Below, piece by piece: positions 33,926 through 40,944 of a DNA stretch of 64,000 nt (position 1 is the first letter of the stretch; each line of letters starts with the position of its first letter). The stretch spans positions 2,830,779 to 2,894,778 of the forward strand of contig NZ_CM001240.1 of the NCBI RefSeq assembly GCF_000230835.1, written 5' to 3'. The notes beneath the pieces are model-generated. The model was not told where the DNA came from. It saw nothing but the letters and a program-made list of their open reading frames with translations, and made no database searches. The DNA is from Clostridium sp. DL-VIII. GTDB taxonomy: Bacteria > Bacillota > Clostridia > Clostridiales > Clostridiaceae. The position numbers were made by a program, and so were the translations under genes.

Positions 33926-34060
33926 ATGATAAAAAAATTTTATCATAGATAGTAATAGGTTATTAACTAATGATGAATTGATAAGTAGTAGAACATATAC
34001 AAGATTTATTGATTTTTTAAGTCACAAGAATAATTACATTGAATTTAATTATGCTTATTT
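33926..34060 (+). pseudogene. Remnant of a second AraC-type regulator gene
   Basis: GGGGAGGAATATG followed by TTTTATCATAGATAGTAATA and onward matches the N-terminal part of the AraC gene at 6999-7230. Compared with that gene, 94 bp between two GATAAAAGAAATTT repeats are missing, which shifts the frame, and the rest of the gene is gone after the match to 7225. It joins directly to a copy of the rhaB leader. Confidence 0.8.
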
Positions 34061-34160
34061 GATTGCAAATAATGATAATAAATAAAACAAGCTATGTTAT
34101 TAAAGAAAGCTCATACATAAATTATAATATAACCATAGTGTGTTAAATAAAAAAACGAGA
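34061..34160 (+). pseudogene. Ghost copy of the rhaB promoter/leader
   Basis: About 100 bp match 9381-9480 at close to 88% by eye, including TTGCAAATAATGATAATAAA, TTAAAG-N17-TATAAT (34100-34128), and TAAATAAAAAAAC before the ribosome binding site. The coding region that should follow is missing. Confidence 0.8.
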
Positions 34161-34226
34161 GGAAATCCAAGAGATGCAAGTATAAAAGAAATATTTGAGA
34201 TTTATAGAAAGACTTTTATAAGATAA
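34161..34226 (+). pseudogene. Ghost of the fucO 3' end
   Basis: Reads GNPRDASIKEIFEIYRKTFI then R and stop, against GNPKDTSIEEILAIYKKAFK in intact fucO (14458-14519). It is fused to the rhaB leader at a shared GGAAA. So rhaB, rhaA, rhaD and nearly all of fucO were deleted from a second rhamnose operon. Confidence 0.82.
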
Positions 34227-35185
34227 ACAACAGCTTGTGACTGAGCTAATAAATGAACTTACCTTTATCACCGAAACTGATTATTATATTGAAAATTTTG
34301 CTGCACTTATAGTTGAAGTAAACAAGATTTATCTGATAAGAATTAGTTAACTTCAACTTATAATGCTAGGATATTGAAGTAATCTATATATACCACAAAT
34401 CAGTTTTGGATTTTGATGAATTTTAAGTTGAATCCCTAAAAGCTATAAATAGATATTGGAAATAGTGTTTTTAATAAAAATCAGGTAAGAGAAATTTATC
34501 GTAACTATTTTATTAAATAACTACGATAAATTTTCAAAACGGTCAAAGCATATGTATTTCGTTATATTGTATGGCTTACTAATATTTAAGCGATGAAAAG
34601 AAATAGTAGTAAACATATAATGGTTCTACCGCATCAATAACATATATATTACATTCCTATACTAACTTAGTCGCTGCTATTTTAAATTATTTGTCATAAC
34701 TACTTTATTAGGAGGAGCTTACTCTATATACTATATTTAAACTAATTATTTGTCCGACAGTGGCTTTTATATCTTTTAAAGCCACTGTCTTTTTTCATTG
34801 AAATGGCAGCAGTTTCTCATTCTCTATTACCAATAACAACAATTATAGGACGGTAACAAAATAAAGAGGTTGCTGTTATGAAATCAAAGAATACAAATCT
34901 TACCATCATGAACAATGTAATTTCCTAAAAAAGTTTATCTTAATTCAGAGATAGTCAAGATATGATTTAGGTAGAATTATGCTGAAGAAAAATAAATATG
35001 CTTATTTAAAGGCCTACATGGATAATTATGTCCGTTCGGGCTTTTTTTATTTTTAAAAAATTTTTCTCAAATAGTAAGATTTTTTGCAACAAGTATCAGC
35101 CTCGTGGTGAGAGTCAGTATAAGAGAGAGAATGAGAAATAAATTTTCTTATTTCTCACTGGCTGTGTGAAAGGAGGTGATACTCT
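34227..35185. other. Intergenic region before the mobile module, with two hairpins
   Basis: No intact gene. A hairpin with 12-bp arms AAATTTATCGTA/TACGATAAATTT lies at 34492-34533 with inner pairing. A second, at 34756-34796, is a clear terminator (below). Short leader-like frames occur at 34879 (MKSKNTNLTIMNNVIS, then stop) and 34980 (MLKKNKYAYLKAYMDNYVRS). They precede G/C-rich hairpin-T-run sequence near 35025-35056 and resemble attenuation leaders left without their target gene. TGAGAAATAA/TTATTTCTCA at 35132-35157 forms another hairpin before the next ORF. Confidence 0.4.
34756..34796 (+). terminator. Rho-independent terminator
   Basis: GACAGTGGCTTT (34756-34767) and AAAGCCACTGTC (34778-34789) form a perfect 12-bp stem followed by TTTTTTC. 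The gene it served is no longer recognisable; it may mark the border of the mobile module. Confidence 0.85.
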
Positions 35186-35653
35186 ATGAAAACATCTTTG
35201 TTAAACAAATTATCATTAAAAAAACTTGATAATCGAATGCAGTATGACTTTCAGAGAACTATTCAATTCCAATTTGATTATATAGCAAGAAAAACTATGA
35301 TACGTACTCAAAGTAATTGCTGCCGTTCTATTGGTAGACGTAGCAAGCATGAATATTTGTTTTCTGAAATATCAGATTTAGAATTGAATAGACTGCAAAC
35401 TTTTGATACATACAATTTGGACAATAACATGTATGAAATCTTGTCATTGGATGTAGAAGTTAGTGACTGTAAAATTGCAAAAGCACTAGATATTTTGTCA
35501 AAACGTAAACGTGACATCATTCTGATGTTTTATTATCTGGAAATGTCAGATGAAGAAATCTCAGAAGAGTTGGATGTAAATCGTAGTACGGTATATCGTA
35601 ACCGAACTAATGCATTAGAAATTATAAAAAAACTATTAGAGGAGGAGTTATGA
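35186..35653 (+). CDS. Sigma-70 region 4-like regulator of a Tn916-type element (Orf7-like)
   Basis: 155 residues. The C-terminal about 60 residues (LSKRKRDIILMFYYLEMSDEEISEELDVNRSTVYR in overlapping parts) form a sigma region 4/HTH. In Tn916-family elements a protein of this size and position (Orf7) precedes Orf8, xis and int and controls transfer. RBS AAAGGAGGTGAT is very strong. Its stop overlaps the next start by 4 bp (ATGA). Confidence 0.8.
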   Translation: MKTSLLNKLSLKKLDNRMQYDFQRTIQFQFDYIARKTMIRTQSNCCRSIGRRSKHEYLFSEISDLELNRLQTFDTYNLDNNMYEILSLDVEVSDCKIAKALDILSKRKRDIILMFYYLEMSDEEISEELDVNRSTVYRNRTNALEIIKKLLEEEL

Positions 35654-35877
35654 AAAAAGCAAAGAAGTTGATTCCCTTTTATATCATAAAAGCAGCAAAT
35701 GAGGGTGATGTTGTAGCAATTCAGTATATATTGAAGCATTACAATGGCTATATAGCCAAACTTTCTACAAAAGTACTTACTGATGAATATAGTAATAGAT
35801 ATTACTTTGTGGACAAGACTATACAAGAAGAGCTTACTGCTGCCTTACTGCAAATGATTTTAAAATTTAGAATATAG
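35650..35877 (+). CDS. Helix-turn-helix protein of Tn916 Orf8 type
   Basis: 75 residues; IKAANEGDVVAIQYILKHYNGYIAKLS in parts matches the HTH_16 family of small Tn916 Orf8-like proteins. Translationally coupled to the sigma-like gene (ATGA overlap, RBS GAGGAGG). Role in the element is regulatory by family knowledge. Complete length for the family. Confidence 0.78.
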   Translation: MKKAKKLIPFYIIKAANEGDVVAIQYILKHYNGYIAKLSTKVLTDEYSNRYYFVDKTIQEELTAALLQMILKFRI

Positions 35878-36372
35878 TATTCATTCTTATGGGGCACAGG
35901 GCAAAATACCCAGCGCCCTAGTTTAGACTTGTCATTCTATCAAAGCATATTATCTATTCAGTATGCCCTGACAGGCTGACAAAGCCTATTTTTGATCTTT
36001 GATAAAGAAAACACCTCTGCGGTGTAGTTATATAAAGCAATCGGATACGTTCAATATGTAGAGAGCCAGCAGGCTGTAACGCCATGACCAATGAAAGAAA
36101 TATAAAAAGTGAGCGACAATGACAGAGATCTGCAAGTAGCCTGTGGTGAGGTTACTGCCATAACCTGCATATTGGAATAATGATACTCCCGTCTTGAACG
36201 TCTGCATGGCATTGGACGGTACACCCATAAGTATGGGATAAGGTGAAAGTCCTGTGGAGCTTGCCAGAGCCGTTCGATTTGCTGATTTTTAATAAAATAG
36301 ATATTTAATTATATATTAAAAGGTTATTTGTTTAATAATATTCTGATATGCAATTAAATCATTTATGAAGGG
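35878..36372 (+). ncRNA. G/C-richer, highly structured non-coding region (possible group II intron remnant or element RNA)
   Basis: Nearly 500 bp without a gene, clearly richer in G/C than the surroundings. Hairpins are visible: GGGC..GGG/CCC..GCCC at about 35894-35920 and ACACC/GGTGT near 36011-36025. From about 36050 to 36285 the sequence (CTGTAACGCCATGACC, AATAATGATACTCCCGTC, GATAAGGTGAAAGTCC, AGAGCCGTTCG) has the look of group II intron domain I. No reverse-transcriptase ORF and no convincing domain V follow, so it would be a remnant. The identification rests on recall of intron patterns and is uncertain. No protein-coding frame of note exists on either strand. Confidence 0.35.
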
Positions 36373-36621
36373 ATGCTTAACGTGATTATGGAGGTAAATA
36401 TTAATAAAAACAATATATATTGCCTATTATTTAAAGAATATCCGGATGTAGTAAATATCAAGCAGATGTGTAAAATGCTTGGGGGAATAAGTACTAAAAC
36501 TGGATATAGAATTTTGAAAGAAGATAAAATTAACTATTTTAAAATAGGAAGAGCATATAAAATCCCTAAAATTAGCATACTTATATATCTGAAATTAATA
36601 CAGGAAGAAAGTATAAATTAA
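36373..36621 (+). CDS. Excisionase-like small DNA-binding protein
   Basis: 82 residues if started at ATG 36373; a later ATG at 36388 is possible and neither has a convincing ribosome binding site. The sequence VVNIKQMCKMLGGISTKTGYRILKEDKINYFKIGRAYKIPK (in parts) is the MerR-like helix-turn-wing of excisionase family (HTH_17) proteins. It sits 106 bp before the integrase as xis does in Tn916-type elements. Confidence 0.75.
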   Translation: MLNVIMEVNINKNNIYCLLFKEYPDVVNIKQMCKMLGGISTKTGYRILKEDKINYFKIGRAYKIPKISILIYLKLIQEESIN

Positions 36622-36727
36622 TACTCATTCTAACGATTTAAATCATTGAAAACAGGAAGCGCATAGGATATAATGAAGGTGTCAATGGTAGGGTAATATA
36701 AGTTGCTATAAAGATGGAGGGAATAAA

Positions 36728-37954
36728 ATGGTAGCAGGTCACCTACAAGAGAAAAAAGGTTATTTTTATATGGTATTAAATTATAAAGATGTAAATGAAA
36801 AAAGAAAAACAAAGTGGTTACCAACGGGTCTTTTAATAAAAGGAAATAAAAAAAAAGCAGAAGTAATGCTAATGGATGCAAGAAGAAATTTTAAAGGTGT
36901 TTCTGAAATTGAAGATGAAAACATTTTATTTTCAGATTTTATGTTAAGTTGGTTAGAAATGATGAAAAATAATATTGAGGTTACGACATATGCATCATAT
37001 TCTAATTGTGTTAAAAAGCGTGTAGCACCTTATTTCAAAGAAAAGAAAATTTTATTAAAAGATTTACAACCGAAACACATTCAAATATATTATCAACATG
37101 AATTAAATGATAATAAGATTAGTGCTAATACAGTAATTCATTATCATGCTAATATTAGAAAAGCACTACAATATGCTGTGAAGATTGATTTGATAGCATC
37201 AAACCCAGCAGATAAGGTTGAAAGACCTAAAAAACAGAAATTTGTTGGCGGTTTTTATGATGGGGAAGAGATAAATAGACTATTTGAAGTGGTGAGAAAT
37301 AGTAAGATAGAACTTGCAGTTATGTTAGCAGCTTTTTATGGCTTACGAAGAAGTGAGATAGTCGGCTTAAAATGGGATGCAATTGATTTTAATAATAAAT
37401 CAATTACTATTAAGCACACAGTTACAGAAGTTTCTGTTGAAGGTAAAGTAGTTATAATAGAAAAAGATAGAACTAAAAATAAAGCAAGTCATAGAACATT
37501 GCCGTTAGTACCGCAATTTGAAGATTTACTTTTAAAAATAAAAGAACAGCAATATATAAATAGAGAGATATGTAAAAGTTCTTATTGCAATGAATATTTA
37601 AAATATATTTACGTAGATGAAATAGGACAACGTATTAAACCAGGATATATTACTCAACATTTTCAAATTGTACTTGCTAAAAATAATTTAAGAAAAATAA
37701 GATTTCATGATTTAAGACATAGTTGCGCAAGTTTGCTACTAGCAAATGGTGTAGGGATGAAAGAGATTCAAGAATGGCTTGGTCATAGTGATTTTTCAAC
37801 AACAGCAAATATTTATGCACATCTTGACTATAGTACCAAAATAGCATCAGCGAATGTAATGGTAAATTGTTTAAGCGATAAAAAGTTCTCTCGTAAAATA
37901 GGAGAGAACTTAGAAGAAAATACAGAAAATAAAAAAAGCCATATTACAAGATAA
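36728..37954 (+). CDS. int: Tyrosine recombinase/integrase of a Tn916-like element
   Basis: 408 residues. An N-terminal arm-binding domain (1-60), a SAM-like core-binding domain (about 70-165) and the catalytic domain. Catalytic residues seen: R207 in YGLRRSE, H327 and R330 in FHDLRH, H353 in WLGHSD, and Y363 in ANIYAH. The gene looks intact. It ends 34 bp before the CCA end of tRNA-Leu, the arrangement expected for an element integrated at that tRNA. Confidence 0.92.
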   Translation: MVAGHLQEKKGYFYMVLNYKDVNEKRKTKWLPTGLLIKGNKKKAEVMLMDARRNFKGVSEIEDENILFSDFMLSWLEMMKNNIEVTTYASYSNCVKKRVAPYFKEKKILLKDLQPKHIQIYYQHELNDNKISANTVIHYHANIRKALQYAVKIDLIASNPADKVERPKKQKFVGGFYDGEEINRLFEVVRNSKIELAVMLAAFYGLRRSEIVGLKWDAIDFNNKSITIKHTVTEVSVEGKVVIIEKDRTKNKASHRTLPLVPQFEDLLLKIKEQQYINREICKSSYCNEYLKYIYVDEIGQRIKPGYITQHFQIVLAKNNLRKIRFHDLRHSCASLLLANGVGMKEIQEWLGHSDFSTTANIYAHLDYSTKIASANVMVNCLSDKKFSRKIGENLEENTENKKSHITR

Positions 37955-37988
37955 GTCAAGCAATACAGCAATTCACTAACATAAGCTA

Positions 37989-38075
37989 TGGTGCCGCTGG
38001 CCGGATTCGAACCGGCACGATATCACTACCAGAGGATTTTGAATCCACCACGTCTGCCAATTCCATCACAGCGGC
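37989..38075 (-). tRNA. tRNA-Leu (anticodon CAA)
   Basis: On the minus strand the acceptor stem GCCGCTG pairs with CAGCGGC, followed by ACCA (CCA encoded). The anticodon loop TTCAAAA has anticodon CAA (codon UUG). A long variable arm (CTCTGGTAGTGATATCG region) and the T-arm GTTCGAATC fit a leucine tRNA. 87 nt including CCA. Confidence 0.93.
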
Positions 38076-38076
38076 A
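38035..38076. repeat. 42-bp direct repeat within tRNA-Leu, att-like copy 1
   Basis: Covers the anticodon loop to the 5' end of the tRNA gene. Identical except for one base to 38238-38279. Likely marks a present or past recombination site of a tRNA-targeting integrase. Confidence 0.6.
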
Positions 38077-38237
38077 AGTAATATTTATTTTTAATTCTCA
38101 CTTTTTGAACTCAAGATATTGGAGAGAACAATAGGAGAGAACTAACTATTAAATTTTTAAATCTAGCATTCTAAGAATAGCTAAAACACAAAGCTTACAG
38201 ATAATATACACGCCTAGATTCACATCATGACGAACTC

Positions 38238-38279
38238 GATTTTGAGTCCACCACGTCTGCCAATTCCATCACAGCGGCA
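38238..38279. repeat. 42-bp direct repeat, 5' half of a tRNA-Leu pseudogene, att-like copy 2
   Basis: GATTTTGAGTCCACCACGTC and onward to GCGGCA repeats the 5' half of the tRNA-Leu gene on the same strand, 160 bp upstream of the complete gene in its reading direction. The following 3' half is not tRNA-like. Probable scar of an earlier integration/excision or a decayed tandem tRNA. Confidence 0.6.
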
Positions 38280-38283
38280 TGTA

Positions 38284-38618
38284 AACTGACAAAAGTTATT
38301 GTAGCATGTATAAAAAGAAAAATCAATAGGTATTTATCATTTTTATTTTATTTTGGAAAAACTTATTTAAATTGTCCATTTAGAATATATAAATAAAACA
38401 TTAGACAGTATTTTATCTAATTAAAGTTAATAAAAGATTTTTATGCATTTATAGCATAAATTTTTAAATAAAGGTTGTTAGGAGACAAATCATTTGCTAG
38501 AATAGGAATAGGGAAAAGTGTTCCCAGCGGGCTATTTTATGCCCAGGTACAATTTTAAGACTTAGAAATAAGATTTAATAGTTGTAATTATCTATTAATT
38601 AGGGAGGAGCAAAAATAT
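38284..38618 (+). promoter_or_regulatory. Leader region upstream of the NifU-like/GGGtGRT pair with two tandem hairpins
   Basis: In this 335-bp gene-free stretch GGGAAAAGTGTTCCC (38511-38525) and GGGCTATTTTATGCCC (38529-38544) form adjacent hairpins separated by three bases, followed by AGGTAC. They lie 75 bp before the start codon. The G/C content of these hairpins stands out. I do not recognise a known riboswitch. A regulatory leader RNA is plausible. Confidence 0.4.
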
Positions 38619-39311
38619 ATGATGTATTCAAAAGAAGTTGAAGAAATGTGTGTACTTGCTAAAGGTCCTAATCACGGATCAGCGCCAATTCCTGTAGAAG
38701 GAAAATGGGTTCAATCTAAAGAAGTAACTGATATATCAGGTTTAACTCACGGAATAGGTTGGTGTGCACCACAACAAGGAGCTTGTAAATTAACATTAAA
38801 CGTTAAGGATGGTATCATCCAAGAAGCATTAGTTGAAACAATTGGATGTTCAGGAATGACTCATTCAGCTGCTATGGCTTCAGAAATATTACCAGGAAAG
38901 ACTATATTAGAAGCATTAAACACAGACTTAGTTTGTGACGCTATAAACACAGCTATGAGAGAATTATTCTTACAAATCGTTTATGGAAGAACTCAAACTG
39001 CGTTCTCAGAAGGTGGACTACCTATCGGAGCAGGTCTTGAAGACTTAGGAAAAGGATTAAGATCTCAAGTAGGTACTATGTATGGAACTTTAGCTAAAGG
39101 ACCAAGATACCTTGAAATGGCAGAAGGATATGTTACTGATGTTGCTGTAGATGAAGATAAAGAAATCATTGGATATAAGTTTGTTAACTTAGGAAAAATG
39201 ATGGAAAGCATCGCTAAAGGTATGGATGCTAATGAAGCATTAGAAAAAGCTAAAGGTCAATATGGTAGAGTTGCTGACGCTGCTGAATTATTAGACCCAA
39301 GACATAAATAA
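38619..39311 (+). CDS. NifU-like iron-sulfur cluster scaffold protein
   Basis: 230 residues. The stretch CKLTLNVKDGIIQEALVETIGCSGMTHSAAMASEIL (in parts) is NifU-N/IscU-like, with cysteines at GWCAPQQGACK and GCSGMTH; the order of ligands differs from classical IscU. The family usually occurs with GGGtGRT proteins, as here, 25 bp upstream of one. Strong RBS GGGAGGAG and frequent preferred codons suggest high expression. Precise role unknown. Confidence 0.8.
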   Translation: MMYSKEVEEMCVLAKGPNHGSAPIPVEGKWVQSKEVTDISGLTHGIGWCAPQQGACKLTLNVKDGIIQEALVETIGCSGMTHSAAMASEILPGKTILEALNTDLVCDAINTAMRELFLQIVYGRTQTAFSEGGLPIGAGLEDLGKGLRSQVGTMYGTLAKGPRYLEMAEGYVTDVAVDEDKEIIGYKFVNLGKMMESIAKGMDANEALEKAKGQYGRVADAAELLDPRHK

Positions 39312-39336
39312 TTATTTGTAAAGGAGGAATTTAAAA

Positions 39337-40338
39337 ATGGCATTATTTGAAAGTTATGAAAGAAGAATTAATCAAATCACTCCAGTATTAGAAAAGTACG
39401 GAATGAAAACTATGGAAGATGCTAAAGCAGTTTGTGCTGAAGTTGGAGTAGATCCATATACAATTGTTAAGGAAACTCAACCAATCGCATTTGAAAATGC
39501 TGGATGGGCATACATTTTAGGTGCTGCTATAGCAATAAAGAAAGGTTGCAAAAAAGCTGCTGATGCTGCTGAAGCAATCGGAGAAGGATTACAAGCATTC
39601 TGTATCCCAGGTTCTGTTGCAGATGACAGAAAAGTTGGTTTAGGACACGGAAACTTAGGAGCTATGCTTTTAAGAGAAGAAACTAAATGTTTCGCATTCT
39701 TAGCAGGACACGAAAGTTTCGCTGCTGCTGAAGGTGCTATTAAAATAGCTGAAAAAGCTAACAGAGTAAGAAAAGAACCATTAAGAGTTATCTTAAACGG
39801 TCTTGGAAAAGATGCTGCATTCATCATTTCAAGAATCAATGGGTTCACATATGTTCAAACTCAATTTGACTACTTCACTGGAGAAGTTAAAGTAGTTAAA
39901 GAAAAAGCATACTCAAACGGAGAAAGAGCTAAAGTAAAATGTTACGGTGCTGACGACGTTAGAGAAGGTGTTGCAATCATGCATAGAGAAGGAGTTGACG
40001 TATCAATCACTGGTAACTCAACTAACCCAACTAGATTCCAACATCCAGTTGCAGGAACATACAAAAAAGAATGTATCGAACAAGGTAAGAAATACTTCTC
40101 AGTAGCATCAGGTGGTGGTACAGGAAGAACTCTTCACCCAGATAACATGGCAGCAGGTCCAGCTTCTTACGGTATGACTGATACTATGGGAAGAATGCAC
40201 TCAGATGCACAATTCGCAGGATCTTCATCAGTTCCAGCTCACGTTGAAATGATGGGTCTTATCGGAGCAGGTAACAATCCAATGGTTGGTATGACAGTTG
40301 CTGTTGCAGTTGCTGTTCAAGAAGCTCTTGCTAAATAG
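39337..40338 (+). CDS. GGGtGRT protein
   Basis: 333 residues containing the naming motif SGGGTGRTLHPDNMAAGP near residue 255 and GAGNNPMVGMTVAVAVAVQEA at the C-terminus. The family is abundant in Clostridia and of unknown biochemical function, linked to Fe-S scaffold genes. Strong RBS AAGGAGG. Forms an operon with the preceding gene and ends at a strong terminator. Confidence 0.88.
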   Translation: MALFESYERRINQITPVLEKYGMKTMEDAKAVCAEVGVDPYTIVKETQPIAFENAGWAYILGAAIAIKKGCKKAADAAEAIGEGLQAFCIPGSVADDRKVGLGHGNLGAMLLREETKCFAFLAGHESFAAAEGAIKIAEKANRVRKEPLRVILNGLGKDAAFIISRINGFTYVQTQFDYFTGEVKVVKEKAYSNGERAKVKCYGADDVREGVAIMHREGVDVSITGNSTNPTRFQHPVAGTYKKECIEQGKKYFSVASGGGTGRTLHPDNMAAGPASYGMTDTMGRMHSDAQFAGSSSVPAHVEMMGLIGAGNNPMVGMTVAVAVAVQEALAK

Positions 40339-40379
40339 GCAGTTTTAGAGGGTTTTACCTAGTTAGGTAGACGCTTCTA

Positions 40380-40429
40380 AATACGCATATCTAATAGATT
40401 TTAATATCTATAGATGTGCGTATTTTTTT
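40380..40429 (+). terminator. Terminator after the GGGtGRT gene
   Basis: AATACGCATATCTA pairs with TAGATGTGCGTATT with one unpaired base each side, followed by a T-run to 40429. Confidence 0.85.
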
Positions 40430-40477
40430 AATGTCTAGGAAAATGTACCTAGGGAGGTTGTAGAATACTTTGATGAG

Positions 40478-40588
40478 ATGGATCAAAGTAATATAGATGA
40501 ACCGCCTTGTTTTTCATGCGAAAAATGTGGTGGTACTATGAGACCTAAGGAATATAATAGTGTATACGGAAAAAATTATAAGCTATAA
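40478..40588 (+). CDS. Possible 36-residue zinc-ribbon mini-protein or gene fragment
   Basis: The frame reads MDQSNIDEPPCFSCEKCGG then TMRPKEYNSVYGKNYKL. CFSCEKCGG resembles half a zinc ribbon. It is open upstream to 40438 without another ATG, and GGGAGG at 40452-40457 is rather far from the ATG. A terminator directly follows, suggesting a transcript. May be the end of a truncated gene. Confidence 0.4.
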   Translation: MDQSNIDEPPCFSCEKCGGTMRPKEYNSVYGKNYKL

Positions 40589-40593
40589 TTAAG

Positions 40594-40628
40594 AAAACCA
40601 TAGGGGAATACTAGTCTCTATGGTTTTT
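40594..40628 (+). terminator. Terminator after the zinc-ribbon ORF
   Basis: AAAACCATAG (40594-40603) and CTATGGTTTT (40618-40627) form a 10-bp stem with T-run. Confidence 0.7.
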
Positions 40629-40701
40629 AACTTATACTACTAGGAATTTCTCCGAAGGAGCGTGGCGCAGCCACTTTGTTCTTACAAGAATTACTTTTAA
40701 A

Positions 40702-40790
40702 TTATAAATAAAATAATTCCGTCATATTGCACTACTTGTTAAATGTTGTAATAGAAAATTAATGAAGATGTCTAATTTAAGAATTTATAT
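40702..40790 (+). repeat. Dispersed non-coding repeat, shared with 46633-46710
   Basis: The stretch around GTCATATTGCACTACTTGTT and ATTAATGAAGATGTCTAATT recurs at 46633-46710 with about 80% identity. No coding frame is conserved. Confidence 0.55.
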
Positions 40791-40944
40791 GAAAGTTACT
40801 TATATATCTTATAATTTTAAACCTAATATATGTACGACTTTATTAAGAAATAAAACTTGAAGTTAGAAGTCTGTTTAGTTGCTACTAAGATGAAAAGTAA
40901 TGATTATGAGTATAAGGCGTACATGTATTTTATTCATAGTAGGC

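Noticed and set aside
34879..35060. Tetracycline-resistance type leader with a downstream tet gene
   Set aside because: Leader-like frames and a hairpin are visible but no resistance gene follows; kept only as a comment.
36050..36285. Complete functional group II intron
   Set aside because: No intron-encoded protein, no convincing domain V and no defined 5' GUGYG/3' AY ends; only a remnant is possible.
38461..38618. Known riboswitch (c-di-GMP, fluoride, THF, NiCo) upstream of the NifU-like gene
   Set aside because: The conserved core sequences of these classes are not present; only hairpins can be supported.
39477..39848. 123-codon minus-strand frame within the GGGtGRT gene
   Set aside because: Anti-sense shadow of a conserved, well-expressed gene; low-complexity alanine/proline content.
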